Part shown: piece by piece, positions 1 to 15,979 of the stretch | Numbering within the stretch: the first letter of the stretch is position 1 | How the letters are laid out: each line of letters begins with the position of its first letter | NCBI GenBank assembly: GCA_905221615.1 | Contig: CAJNDT010004957.1 | Location: forward strand, 248,001 to 312,000 | Source: Symbiodinium sp. CCMP2592 | Taxonomy: Eukaryota > Sar > Dinophyceae > Suessiales > Symbiodiniaceae | Direction of reading: 5' to 3' | Length of the DNA: 64,000 nucleotides | Made by a program: the position numbers and the translations under genes | The notes under the pieces: model-generated | Told to the model about the DNA's origin: nothing | Database searches by the model: none | What the model saw: the letters and a program-made list of their open reading frames with translations, nothing else

Positions 1-650
1 CAAACACGAGCGCCTGCGAGCAACACGCAGGAAACATAACGGCCCCAAACCTTAAAGCCCTAAACCAGTACGGAGCCAACGGTTCTTGCAAGGATCAGAT
101 GCCCGGACTTTGAGGAAAGCCCCAAGCAAAGGAGCCCGGTAAGTGGTAGCCTTCCACAAAGGCCTTTGTAATGTGCTTAGGGTTTAGGGGTTGGGTTTCT
201 GGCCGTTTAGGGTTTAGGAAGTTTAGGGTGCCCTCGTAGGGCTCTTAATGGGGGCCACACGAGCGCTTAGATGCAAGGAGTTTCCGAAAACAGGGGACCC
301 TAATATAGTACTCTAAATAGTAGAGTCCTTAGTACAAGGACACCAAAGTAAGGTACCCCTAACTTTCGGAAGCTCCCATATACCCTGCCGAGCTCCCGGC
401 AAACATCCCCGGGAGCAAGCTCCACGCTGCGCGCATTCAGCCGCGCGGCGAGGGACCTCGGAGAGGGCTTGTGGGAGTTCCGAGGTTTACAGGGTTTAGG
501 GGTGTATACCTTAGCCCCCGAAAGACCCTCAAAAAGGAAGGTCTTTTGAAATAACCCGGTTTTCACATTAAGAACCGGGTTCTGTGCCAAAGGGGGCGTG
601 ATTCGGCAAAGGGGGCGTGTTTCTCAAAAGGGGCTAATTTTAACAGGGCT
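1..650. repeat. Gene-free spacer with degenerate TTTAGGG text
   Basis: No convincing gene. TTTAGGG and CCTAAA words recur (for example 178-240 and 487-500) but never form a clean tandem array, so this is interstitial telomere-like text and not a chromosome end. Two GGGGCGTG-containing words (about 593-630) have similar relatives near 21,215-21,252. Confidence 0.6.
278..376. mobile_element. 99-bp hairpin (MITE-like) element, copy 1
   Basis: Starts GGAGTTTCCGAAAACAGGGG and ends with the imperfect reverse complement (CCCCTAACTTTCGGAAGCTCC). A second copy of exactly the same length lies at 63,332-63,430. Terminal inverted repeats, about 100 bp length and no coding capacity fit a non-autonomous DNA transposon. 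Confidence 0.55.
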
Positions 651-901
651 TATGTACTGGAAAGGTCATGAGTGCTAGAAATCACCAGCAGCTGTGGCTT
701 GCAGCGACTCTTTTTGCGGATCAGCGAGATCCCGCAGCTCTGCTCAGACCTCAGCCGGACAGGATTGCGAGGGTTTTGCTTGGCCACTGATCAGGCTGTT
801 GTCATGAGCTTCCAGAGCTGATTACAATTTTGGTGGGCTCTGCTGATTTCCGGATCAAGTCGAAGCTTTTTCTTCGTTCTGTTACAGGGTTGTAGCCTGG
901 C

Positions 902-1498
902 ATGGCAGCTGTTTCGTTGCTGGGGCTCGCAAAATCATGGGAGGCCGTGCAAGGCATCCGGCGCAGGGTGCGGGACACGGGGAGTGCCTTCGCAGGAAGA
1001 TCGGATGCAGTTCCGAATGTGAATCTCAAAGAGGCTGTTCACAACAAGGATGTGCTGTTACCAGCACTGAAGCTCATGAAAGCGGCACAAGCGAAACTCT
1101 TCAAGATTGCCCCTGCTGAGGCAGAGTACCTTGGTTCTGCCCCAACAAAAGGTTTCGTGCACTATGTTTCACAGGGGTAGCTGTTTCTCCGGTTGTAGTG
1201 ATTGTAGTGGGCTTCTGGAAGCTTTCGGTTTATCTACAGTACTGATATACATGTCGTACTCTGTTGCCAAACTCCTGATACATGCATTCAAGGCTTGTGA
1301 AGCTTTCGAAAGAAGTCCGAGGGCAGCAAGCGAAGCTCGACCCTAAGACCTTGAAGCTCGATGCATGGTTGCTAAAGAAGTTTGCGGCCCTGATCAAACG
1401 AAAGAAGCAGCGGGGTCAGAAGCCTCGAGACCCCAACTTGAGAGAGCTGTTTGCTGCTCTGGGGGACGACGAGGATGATGCCGGTTCTGGTTCGGAGG
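902..1498 (+). CDS. AT-hook protein gene, 5' exons
   Basis: First exons of a multi-exon gene that I place at 902-5642. Exon 1 (902-1151) starts with ATG (MAAVSLLGLAKSWEAVQGIR) and ends at AAAAG|GTTTCG. Exon 2 (from about 1293 or 1313 to 1498) is basic (KKFAALIKRKKQRGQK) and then acidic, ending GGAG|GTGCAC. No known domain is recognised in these exons. The charged text with no other signature suggests a nuclear protein (inference). The exon 1/exon 2 phase fits only if exon 2 starts near 1313, so that border is uncertain. Grouping with the later exons rests on strand, spacing and similar composition. Confidence 0.5.
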
Positions 1499-1766
1499 TG
1501 CACGGGGTTACTACAGTATACGAGTTCCAATTCATTATGCGTCTTGTCAACAGGGTTTCATCTGCGTACTATTATCTACGTGTTTGTTCAGAACATGAAT
1601 CAGGCTCTTCCCTCTCATGTTTTGTCTCCTCCCTCTCTCACGCTCTCCCTCTGTCTCTCTCTAGGTAGAGCGGTCGAATTTATACATGGACATGCAATAC
1701 TCGCGGCTATGTGTTTTATAATTCGGGCTATATACCTACGTTACTAACTAACTCCATAGTCGCAGG

Positions 1767-2885
1767 CACCCTCGGACGGCGACGGGGGCGATGATCCGGA
1801 TGAGGGTGGCAGCGCAGAGAGCGCGGCCGTTGGCTCCGATGATGAAGCTGGTGAGGGCAATGATTTCGAGGATTTCTGGAACAACCTCCAGAAGGATGTC
1901 CAGTCTAAAGTCCTGGATGTGCCCGATGAGGAACATGCAAAGGCAGACACGTGCCCGGACACCCTGGTTGTCCTCGACTCACCTGCGAAGCCTGTGCCTA
2001 CTCCTGACACTGACAGGGCGGAGCCCTGCCAAAAGAGCGATGAAGGGACCATGGAGAGTCTCGAGAATAGCTCTGGTGGTGGCGAGGAAGATGATTCAGA
2101 AATTCTTGATGTGAGTGACGATGACGGCAGCTGCAAGGATACAGATGTCCCGATGAATGCCAAGGGCTGGACGTGTACGTGCGGCCAGCCGCCAGAGCAG
2201 TGTTCTTGCGAGCGCTTGACCGAGCTCAAGCAGAAGATCGCTTCTGTGAGAGCCCAGATTGCTGCAAGGACCCTTCGATCGGCTTTGAGATAGATAGAAA
2301 TGAATATGTGTGCGGGTATATAGGGCTTGGCTGTTGTCGCAGTCTGCTTGGATGTATTGTTGCCACTTCGGCCACTAGTTGTGCAGTGATCCGACTTTTT
2401 GTTAATTTTGAGCCCAACAACTCGCATGCACGGGTCTATGTATGTATGTATGTATGTGCATATATGCATGGGTGCGCTGAATAGTACTGCTGCTTGGTGC
2501 CCATATGCATCCCAGGACGGCTGCCAAGAACTTGCAGCGGACGTGGGCCGAAGGTGCGAAATCAAGTGGATCACGAGACCCTGCTCCCCCCAGCCCGAGC
2601 GCGACAGCACCCGAAGCAGGAGCAGCTACATGCAGATCAAGATAGCCGGGTCAGTTGTGTTGCTCGGTGCATTCTACAAAATAATTTTGGTTAGTGCGAT
2701 CGGAAGTTTAACTTTTGAATGAGGAGCATCCCGCGAGCCAAACTACATCGAGAAGGCCTTCCCTTTGGACTGCGACGAAACCCAGCTCGTCAGCTCGAAC
2801 GAGCTAGACGCTGCAGCCCAGGAGTTGGCCAAGAGTGTTGAGTCTCTCCTTTTGGAGGACTTGACAGACCTTCCTGTGGTGGGAG
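1767..2885 (+). CDS. AT-hook protein gene, middle exons (acidic, Cys-rich knot)
   Basis: Three open stretches. The first, 1767 to about 2280, follows GTCGCAG| and is strongly acidic (PSDGDGGDDPDEGG...), with a Cys cluster near its end (WTCTCGQPPEQCSCERL) followed by a short helix-like segment. Cys spacing C-x-C-x6-C-x-C could bind a metal, but I know of no family match. The second, about 2515-2650, runs after CATCCCAG| to GCCGG|GTCAGT. The third, about 2727-2880 (REPNYIEKAFPLDCDETQ...), is acidic and ends before GTGGTGGG. The introns between hold TATG and ATAC microsatellite text. Joining these to the flanking exons is inference from collinearity. Confidence 0.45.
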
Positions 2886-3149
2886 TCTCAGGCAACTTAT
2901 AAGAAACACATTGTATGCAACATACAGACGTTTTTGTTCGGGTAGTTCTTCGCATGGGACAGATCGACACTGGAAACCATTTCCGACGGGGGAAACTCCG
3001 ATGTGTTCACTTCGTTGTTTCGTTTGGCTTCGTATGTTTGAGTGCACACTGTAAATGCATGAACCCCTGTTTGTGCAAGTATCTGGATCAGAGGGTGCTA
3101 TACAAATCGTATCCATGCGAATAACATGATATTCTCGATTCCTCTAAGT

Positions 3150-3240
3150 ACATATATATAGGTATATGGATATATATATATATATATATATAGAACTAGT
3201 TAAATAAACATCTAGATATATATATATATATATACAGATA
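3150..3240. repeat. (TA)n microsatellite in an intron
   Basis: Runs of TATATATA interrupted by GTATATGG and CTAGATAT fill the intron just before the large AT-hook exon. Confidence 0.8.
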
Positions 3241-3335
3241 GACTGAGTCATGCATTTGTGAGAAAATACGTACACATGTGTATATATATATACACACACG
3301 CAGATACACATGCATACCAACATGTGCATCGATCG

Positions 3336-5642
<2,307 letters not shown>

Positions 5643-7075
5643 ATTTTGATAGGTTCCGACGTTCCTATGGGGCCTATAACCTGCCTCAGCCCTGACTGCA
5701 GCTGGTAAGGAATATATATCCTTTGCTAGGTCACTAGCTAGGTACATCGTTCCTTGTGCAAGCACAAACGCAGTTAGCAACTACTTATCTTACACACGAA
5801 CGCCTAGTCTTAGCAGTGGCTGCATGGGTCCTGAGACAGGGCTTTTGTCGCCAGAAGCTCAATGTAGTTGAGCATCAGACCACCACGCTGTGTTGATATT
5901 GTCAAGTATCCCTGTCTTCAGTTGCGAGATGCAGCTTTGGCCGCTGATGTCTGACCAAGGAAATCTAATACAGCATTGCATAAATGTTCCAGCACCTGTG
6001 CCTACTTAGAAACGACTATATGCAGTTGACTGTATAAGCCGTTCTCATGCAATGGTTAAATAGTCAACTAAGTCTTGGCTGGCCAGACTTCATGCCCGGC
6101 ATCCGTCAGCCGTCGATCGATCAGGGTTAGAGCTTGCAGGGGTGGCAACACTTGTGGTGGCCGAAAGTTACAGGATTCGAACATGGACACGCAGTCCAGC
6201 TTTAGCATCATGATTGGCCGGCCTGCCTCCAGAGAGCTCACACTCAAAGGAAAAGGCGTCGTTGCACCTGGCAGCAATGTTATCTGATGTACCGTCGGTT
6301 TCGTATTCATGCTACAAGCAGAGCCGTGCACTGCCGAGTCCTGCTAGCGTTGAAATGGGAAAGTATTCAAGATGTGTGCCTCGCTCAGGTTCCCATGTCG
6401 CGTGGCAACGCCTGGAGGTTACGCTTGTGCCCCCCAAGGGGCGGAACAGCTGGCTTGGTTTAGCTTGCAAAGGTTTCGGGGTGGGAGTTTTGTGTGAGCT
6501 CTGCAGTGAGGAGTGCGATTGCAGACGATATCAGCAGTGCCGGCTGTCCTGTGCATGGCTCTCTGGGCTCTTCCGGATTGTGAGTCAGTTGTCGCGAGCA
6601 GTTTTGCCTGGAATGTTCAGGCTAGCCCGTTCTAACATATATCACTAGCATGTAGCTTGACCCCGGATCCTTCCCGAAATGCCTCAACTTCCGTCTACCT
6701 ACTCCATTGATATAGGACCCTGAAAATCCTAGCTGTGTGAGCCTTATTCTGCTATCCGAGCACGCGCAATCGACATCATGGCCTTCATACATCCGATGCT
6801 GCCCCAAGTGCTGCACAGACTGCGACGTCTCGACGCTCCAAAGGCCCGAGCACCAGCACACAGGGAAACCACACGTGTGTTGGATAAATATAGAATGCGC
6901 GTGTCTTTGTTGTGTTCCCGAAGCCACATGCAGTCAGGAGTGCCATGTAAAGCAACATGTTGTTCGGTACTGCATGCTTGCACATGTAACGGACTAGCCC
7001 CCGACCCTGGATAAAGCAATTTGAATCGTCGGCAGGTGCTCCTCGGCTGCGTCATCTTGTTGGCGTTCAGCAGCA
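5643..7075. other. Spacer with no supported gene
   Basis: Short open frames exist on both strands, but none has splice context, compositional bias or a recognisable domain. A possible upstream first exon of the next gene may start at the ATG at 7076 (MSRPSKRH). Confidence 0.5.
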
Positions 7076-7245
7076 ATGTCGAGACCTTCCAAGAGGCACA
7101 TCTTGTGTTCTGCGCAGACATGTAGCACAAGCATCATATGCATAGGCAGTGCACATGCCATGTTCCTGAAACATGTCGTGTTCAAGAGCTGCAAAATCAC
7201 TCCTGTTACGTGCCATGCTCTGCAACCAAATTCATGCCTGGCGAG

Positions 7246-9462
7246 GCTTACGAATCTACGGAGCTCTTCTGTGGCACGGCTTGGGTGACCAGGTGCATGT
7301 CCCGAGCTGGGCTTCGCACAGCAGCTTTGGATGTGAACATGGGGTCGCCCCCACCTGGCAAGCAGAATGCTTATGATATCATGACGCCAGCAGGAATGGC
7401 GTCCTTCGGTTTTGACAAGATGTTCCTAATTGAGCCCTTGAGCCCTTGTTTCCTTGAGGATTGCCGTTAATTGTGATCCCCAACCAAACATTTTGCAAAA
7501 TCCAAGGTTGGCCATGATCACCATTCTCAACAGCAAGCCTCGTCAATGCTTGGTCACGATTGGAGTTGTTTGCAGCTCGTGGGTGACAATGAGTGCAAAC
7601 GTCCATAAAAGGACTCCCTGGTACCCTTTGGGGGACGAGACACAGCCGTCAGTCCGCTTAGCAAATCAAATGGTGAGCAGGTCAATCAGAAGCAATCAGC
7701 GCAGGATGCTTTGTGTACTAAAGTGAGACCAGAAACCAGGACCCAGTGGCATAGTAACCCGATCTAGCCAGCCCCAAAAAGGAGTAGTGTAACTATGGAG
7801 ACCCATAAGAGCAATAAAAGAGTTTAAATGTGTATACAATGAACCATGCAAGCTAGAGGCCCATAAATGTATGAAGTTCAATATTGTGCCCCTCATCTGA
7901 TCATAGCTAACCAGAACTGAAGACCTCGGCTGCTTTCGAATCAGACATCTGAGGGTCATGCTCTTGGTCGTTCTGGCAAATGCGATGGACCTGGCGTGGC
8001 TTTTGGAGCAACCCGGGAGCTCACTAATGGAGTGGCACCCAAGATTTCGATGGGTCATTCGGAGGCTTCCCAAGGCTCTCGATGATTGTGTGCATTACAA
8101 TGTTGAAAAGAGCAGTTGATTATTTATGGACTCACACGTGAGATGCGACGGAGCATGCATGCACTCGCAGGGTCTGCCAGAAGGCAGCAGAGCTGTAGAA
8201 GTGTTTCTCGAATGTGTTAGTTCTACATTAAAATGCAACAAGAAAGTTTGAGTCCTGCATGTGCCTTATGTAGTGTTCTGTCAGGTCTACAAAGCCTGGT
8301 GGTGGATGCGCAGCTATGGGGCGCCAACATCAAAACGCCACATTGCTTACTCGAATGCCCCAACCGTTTCTGAATTATACCGTGGCCGCTTGGTTCGGCC
8401 CGACACCACAAAAGCAGGGCCCACAAAGACCGTGAAGCGCTACAAAGATCGTTTCGGGAAGCGCTGCTTCACTGGCACCAAGCAGCTGAAGCAAACTCAG
8501 CAGGAAGCCTAGTTGTTTAATTGCCGCTGTCATATATGCAACACAGAGGGGTGACTGTGGCGATGAGTTCTTCCCTGCTGGCTTGCTTCCGTTCTATGAG
8601 GATCAGATGGACCCTAGTTATCTTAGCTACTTCAGCAGGTGAATATAGGAGACCGAAGCATATATAGATTATCATCCAGAAATACCATACACGGTTGTGA
8701 ATTGTTCTGTTATCTGCAATGGCCTGCACATAACCCCTCCCCCCCTGCACCCTCTCTGAATATCCAGGCCACCTCGCCTGCAGAATTTTTCGATCCTCCT
8801 CAGGTAGTCACCAAAACTCCCCACCTGGCACAGATCTCCGCTCGATAGATTACAGAATGTGTTAAAATTGAATTGGTACAGTTGCAAGGTCCTTTATAGG
8901 CAGGCTTCCGAACCAAACCGTTGCATGGGCCATACGTAATACATGCACGAGTCTGCCCCAAGAAGGTACGTGTTGCATCCAGCCTGTAGAAGCTTGAGGC
9001 AGTTCCTCAATTAGACGTATTGCTTTTGACTGGTATGAAAGCAATATCTAGAAACCCTCCTAGGAGCCTGACCAATGTTCTAGCTGGTTATATAGGACTT
9101 AACAAACCCTCGAAGAACCTGAGCAATCTACGCACTAGGAAGACTGCTTGACGACCAGGAAACCAAACCGGTTAACACTCACATAGGGCCCCGTTGGGGT
9201 TGCTACTGCCCAGCTCAGGCATTATCCTCCGCAGTTTGGTCTCCGGTTGGTGCGACTACGCAGGCTATTCTGTCGCGAGGCGGCAACAAACCCGGTCGAA
9301 GAAACCGATCCTGTGACCCAGTCTGAGTCTTTGGCTGAATGGTTCCATAGCATTCCTTGGGGTGATCTTTGGGACGATGCTGATATGATGCCAGTACTCG
9401 CATACCTTAGAGGCAACAGAGGTGTCTGTCTTTCGGACACTTGGAGGTCGAGTTTTCCGTAA
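7246..9462 (+). CDS. Divergent SAM-methyltransferase-like protein, multi-exon
   Basis: Exons: 7246-7400, 7507-7672, about 7955-8074, 8285-about 8506, 8568-8638 and about 9261-9462. The intron 7401-7506 joins codons exactly to give PAGMALAMITILNSKPRQC, and 8075-8284 is a GC-AG intron in phase. In order the protein shows ELFCGTAWVTRC (like the FAGxG SAM loop), an acidic residue in AALDVNMG, VVCSSW (in the place of the PC motif), WLLEQPGSSLM (in the place of an ENP/EQP motif), and a basic tail KTVKRYKDRFGKRCFTG. I recognise this order as a large uncharacterised family of dinoflagellate proteins. The methyltransferase fold is inferred; the degenerate motifs leave activity open. An alternative is an inactive SAM-binding relative or a pseudogene: TAG at 8510-8512 must be spliced out or ends the protein. 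Confidence 0.6.
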
Positions 9463-9616
9463 GGAGCTATCGTTGAAGGCTTTGCGTAGGGCAGTTCGAG
9501 CAGGGTTTGGGTTTTCAACATTCATGAGGTTGTTGTACTATGTAGCATTTCCTCTTCAGGCGATGTTAAGTTGGCTCGGTGATGGTGTCGCTTCGGTAGC
9601 TTCTTTTTACATGTAG

Positions 9617-11600
<1,984 letters not shown>

Positions 11601-11607
11601 CTCGCAG

Positions 11608-11708
11608 GAGTTGCAAGAAGCCGAAGCTCGCCTTGCGAAGCTGCAGTCGTTGAAGCGAACTTTGTCCTCTTCGTCTTTGGCCTCGACTGTGGCTTGCACT
11701 CAACTAAG
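11608..11708 (+). CDS. Probable coiled-coil exon (orphan)
   Basis: The stretch opens after GCTCGCAG| and closes at CTAAG|GTAAGC, a strong consensus 5' splice site. It encodes ELQEAEARLAKLQSLKRTLS..., a heptad-like helix. It may be an early exon of the gene that starts around 13,340, but the reading phase does not join directly, so at least one unrecognised exon would be needed. Confidence 0.4.
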
Positions 11709-11866
11709 GTAAGCATCGTGTGGATCTCGGGTAGTGTGCGGGTCGGGATGTGCTAGTTCCACGTGAACCAACTGGATCGACGGTTGCTGTGTGATATGCT
11801 ATCGATCGATCTAATATACAACCAGAGAATCCGCTTGTACGGGTGCACGTGCTGATTACCTAGTAT

Positions 11867-12478
11867 CATATGTATATATAGATATATGTATATGTATATG
11901 TATGTATGTATGTATGCATGTGTGTATATATGCACGTACAGATGTATGTTGCATGCACGCATGCATGTATGGATGGATGTGCGTATGTGTGTTCAGCCTT
12001 CACACCTGCAGTTCTACCTACCAACATATCCACATAACCGAATATGAGGGATATCTGGTCGATAGTATATATGTATACATATATGTGTATGTGTATATAT
12101 ATATATATGGAATGTACGTGTGTATAAATAGTCATATATACATGTGCATGATTCATGTCGCATGCATACCTACATATATATATATATATTGATTGCAACA
12201 CATGCATGTATATTCATACAATATCAACATGCACCGAATGTTTTTTACACATCCATCCATGCACACAAGCACATATCTGTCTATATACAGACCTACACAC
12301 ACATCTATATATATATATATAGATAATATATATATATATATGTATGTATATGGACAAGCATGTCTATATATATATATAACCTATGTATGCATATTATGCA
12401 TGCATGCATACATATGTATATATATATATATGTATATATAAAGATAGAAATAACCCTATACACACATGACTGGTAGAG

Positions 12479-12522
<44 letters not shown>

Positions 12523-13090
12523 CATATGTTCATGCACACGGAGCCGCTTCTTCATGGTGCATTAAGCAAAATCGGTCCTGCTTGCTTTTGCTTGGGTGCG
12601 GCATCAAGCAAATTCGGCTCCGTGATGTGTTCCTGGATGGTGCACTAAACAAAGCTAGTTTGGGACTGGCGGAGCGCCGTGTTGGCACTATACCCACCGT
12701 ACTATTTGCCTAGCACAAATCTACTAGTCAAGATGTGCATGCAGGTGTTGCATGGTCCAATTGTCTATGCGTGTCAGTGCGTTTGTGGGTGTGATCGTTT
12801 GCTTGCTTGCTTGTTGGTTTGTTGTTGGTTTGTGCGTTTGTGTTTTTCAGTATGTGTTTGTCTGTCTGCGGCTGTGGGTTTGCCTCTGTATGTTTATTTG
12901 TGCATGTTTCTTACTGGGACAAGGATATCGTATAGACGCACACACACACACACATTCACACACATACATACATACATGAATACATAGATGTATATAGACA
13001 CAGTATACATACATATATATATATATACATATGCATTCGCTAGAGATGTGTAATATCACATTACACACATACAACATCTGTGTAAATCCA
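11867..13090. repeat. TATG/(TA)n microsatellite-rich stretch
   Basis: Dense TATATG, TGTATG and pure (TA)n runs (the longest at about 12,482-12,521), with CA tracts near 12,940-12,970. No gene is supported here. Open frames rich in YIYIYI are products of the repeat. Confidence 0.8.
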
Positions 13091-13339
13091 TATACACATA
13101 ACTTGTGCTTGCAAAGCTACTTGGACTTCTGAAACATTTTGGACTTGTATCGACAACCTTCGATCGGGCTTGGGCTTGGCTCCTGGGTTTGTTTATGGGC
13201 TCTGATGAAAGCCTGCCAATACTTGAGGCCACTACAGTTCCTGTGGCTGGGCTCGCAATAAGGGTTCTTTTGCAATCTTTGTTTGCCAAGATTACAGTGT
13301 CGATATCCTGCATGATTGCATCAGCACGAAAGAACCCAG

Positions 13340-14664
13340 GCTTCCGAAGAAAGCCTAGCGCTGGCTTTCCCGAAGTCCACAGCAGCCAAGAGCCGAGCCG
13401 CTAAAAGGGTCAAGGTCGAAGCCGAACCCAGCGAGGAGGAAGCCGAGACCCCGACTCCCAAGACAGCCCCCAGCAAGGGCTTCCGGCCCATCGACCAGAA
13501 CCTGCTAGAGGAGGTGCTTGTATCAGAGAATCTCATTCTTTGCCAGTTTAAATAGCTAGACACGTACTCTGTTAATTTGCCATGCCATTCTACTGCCTGA
13601 TGTTGGGGGCATTGCATGTCCCTGCAGGAAAACAAAAACCTGAAGGCTGAGCTCCAAAGGCTAAAGTCCAGCGGCAGCGTGGGTTGCCCGGAGAACTTGA
13701 AAACCCCGCCAGCAAAACGGCCTGCGAACAGCCCAGTCCTGGCCAAGGCGACCCCCAGCACCACCACCACCACCACCCCGCCGAAGACGAGCCCTCCCCA
13801 AAATGGCAGACCCAGCAAAGACAAGGTCCTGACCCCCGAAGACATTCACGCGATGTCCGAGGCATTCTGATAATCTCACCCATGCAGTCATATATATCTA
13901 AGATGTAGATCGAAACCATCGGTCAAGATATGTCTTGTCTGCGACAGGCATCGAAGGATATGCGACTACGTCGATTGTGCGAGCGAAAGCCCTCGGGACG
14001 TCTGAATGTTCCGGAGGCAGTGCACAAGCAATGGGCTGCCGGAGGTCCTGGTAAAGACCAGCTGCTTCAGCAGCTGACTGAATCGGGATTCAACAAGGAT
14101 GCCCCAGACTCCTGTGCACTTCCCTGTGTTACAATCCCAACTGAATCCCCATCCAGACTGCCTGTGACGCAGGAGATCTTCCTCTCCAGGGTCACCCGAT
14201 CCAAGACGGTGACCAACACCTTGCGTTCGAAAATTCGCCGGGGATGGTTCACGATCGAAGGGATGAAGATCAAGCTAAAGTGGAGTAAGACGGGCGCTCA
14301 GCTAATGCTGTGCGTGGGCTGACCTTTGCCTATGTTGCTAACCAGCTAGAACCTGCTCCCCTGTATATCCGATCGAGGACCTACATTGCTGGCGTTGTCA
14401 AGTTCTGCTTGCGGCCGGAGAACAAGCACCTGGTGAAGAGACCTGGCTTATAGTACTGTCTAGCTGTTGCATGCATGGTACTTGGTGACCGAGATGTGTG
14501 CAATCTATAATAGGGTGTGCCGGGATCTGTACCTGCATGCATCCGCTCCCTAAATCATAGATATCTGATGTGTTTCACAGGAGAAGAGGAAAGAGTGTGC
14601 ACGGCGAGTCAAGCACATATTTACATGGATATATATGTATATACTATATATACATATATGACAT

Positions 14665-14708
<44 letters not shown>

Positions 14709-14806
14709 CACATGTACACACTCATGTGCGTATGCCTTTGCATATATACCGGCATGTAATTAATTAAAGCTCTATATAGTGTGTTCGTACACGCAAATCT
14801 AAAGAA

Positions 14807-14841
<35 letters not shown>

Positions 14842-15113
14842 TTAAGAGCACATGCAGGTGCATACGTGTGCCCGCGATATGTATGCCTGCATGTTCTCGA
14901 CCCCTCATTATAATACCAGCAACAGTCAATGCGTATGCGGCTCCGTCCAGTCCTGTTATATAACCGAATGCAAGCTACCTGACGAGGAAGGACAAATACA
15001 ACAAGAATATCAACAAATACTATGTGGAGTATGAAGAGGAAGATGAGGCAGCTCGCTCCGATGAGGAGAAAGAACGGCACGAGGACGGGGAGGAAGCTTC
15101 TCAACTGAACTAA
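13340..15113 (+). CDS. Coiled-coil protein with conserved basic C-terminal domain, multi-exon
   Basis: Exons: 13,340-13,513, 13,628-13,861, 13,948-14,097, 14,173-about 14,284, about 14,375-14,440 and about 14,972-15,113. The first three junctions keep phase 0 exactly. Intron 13,862-13,947 is GC-AG and 14,098-14,172 is GA-AG; both joins restore sensible protein (MSE|ASKDMRLRRL and GFNK|EIFLSRV). Order: a basic/acidic leader (AAKRVKVEAEPSEEE), a leucine-rich coiled coil (ENKNLKAELQRLK), a Pro/Thr linker, then a folded-looking block (KPSGRLNVPEAVHKQW, RRGWFTIEGMKIKLKW, YIAGVVKFCLRPENK) and an acidic tail stopping at 15,111-15,113. I recall the C-terminal block as a recurrent uncharacterised dinoflagellate domain. 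Function unknown; the basic-helix character would allow nucleic-acid binding. Confidence 0.6.
14620..14840. repeat. (TA)n/TATG microsatellite in an intron
   Basis: TATATATA runs with TACATATG variants lie between the fifth and last exon of the preceding gene. Confidence 0.8.
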
Positions 15114-15285
15114 GCGGTTCGGTCAGTTCGATCGATTGTTCATGGTGCACTGGGTACAAGTACCAGTTCATGTCTGCTTCTCCTGTAAAGATGGATCCCC
15201 ATGTAGCCTGTGTAATGCTCCTAGCTCGTCTTATATAGGACCCTTGTAGGTGCCAAGCTTGTATATACTCAAGCCCCAGAAAGCG

Positions 15286-15875
15286 GCTGAGGTTGGCACT
15301 GCTGTCAACCTCGACCGCCTGCGCGGCTCGGGCTGCCTTGCTGACAACTTGCCACAGATCCCAGAGACAAGCGACGACGAGGACGATAAGGACAAGACAA
15401 AGGTGAAAGCCACGGAGCTTTCCTCTGCCCAGCAGGACCCGACCGTGAGACATCAGATGTGCACCCAAGGTCACCCAGGCTGTTGTGCGTGCTTTCAATG
15501 AACACAGGAGCATCTTACCTTCGGAAAGTTCGGTGATTCTTTGCTTACGAAAAGTGCAAAGCTGGAAGACTTGATTGCATCGATCGAGCAAGAGATGACG
15601 GAGCGCAAAGATATTCCAAAGGAGTTCGTGAAACGTGCCGAGAAGTACCATGTATCATCAGATATTTGCGAGCAATCGAAGCCACGAACTGTCCTGCTAC
15701 AGTACATTCTGGATACTTCGATCCAGCCATTTAATGCTGCTTCTAAGGTCTATCGCGGCCCTCGAGGGAGCCGTCGCCGTGCTCCAGAAAGAATGTGAGA
15801 AAATCCAAATTGTGAAGGCCTCCACCAGCAAACTCGAGAGCAAGTCTTTGCCCGATGCCGATGCAAAAAAGCTCC
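15286..15875 (+). CDS. Possible coiled-coil exons of unknown protein
   Basis: Three open segments with protein-like composition: 15,286 to about 15,444 (NLDRLRGSGCLADNLPQIPE followed by an Asp/Lys-rich stretch), about 15,525-15,680 (SAKLEDLIASIEQEMTERKD...) and about 15,750-15,875 (ALEGAVAVLQKECEKIQ...). The last two are helical and heptad-like. Splice-like AG| and |GT words flank them, but I could not fix the phases. They may belong to a separate gene or be a decayed gene copy. Confidence 0.35.
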
Positions 15876-15979
15876 TCTATGTGCAAATAATTATTCGATT
15901 GTACCTGCTACTGAACTTGCACTGTTGGCTGAGGGTGTTGTTGCAGTCCGCTGCTCCTAAACCCACACAGGCCCCATAA

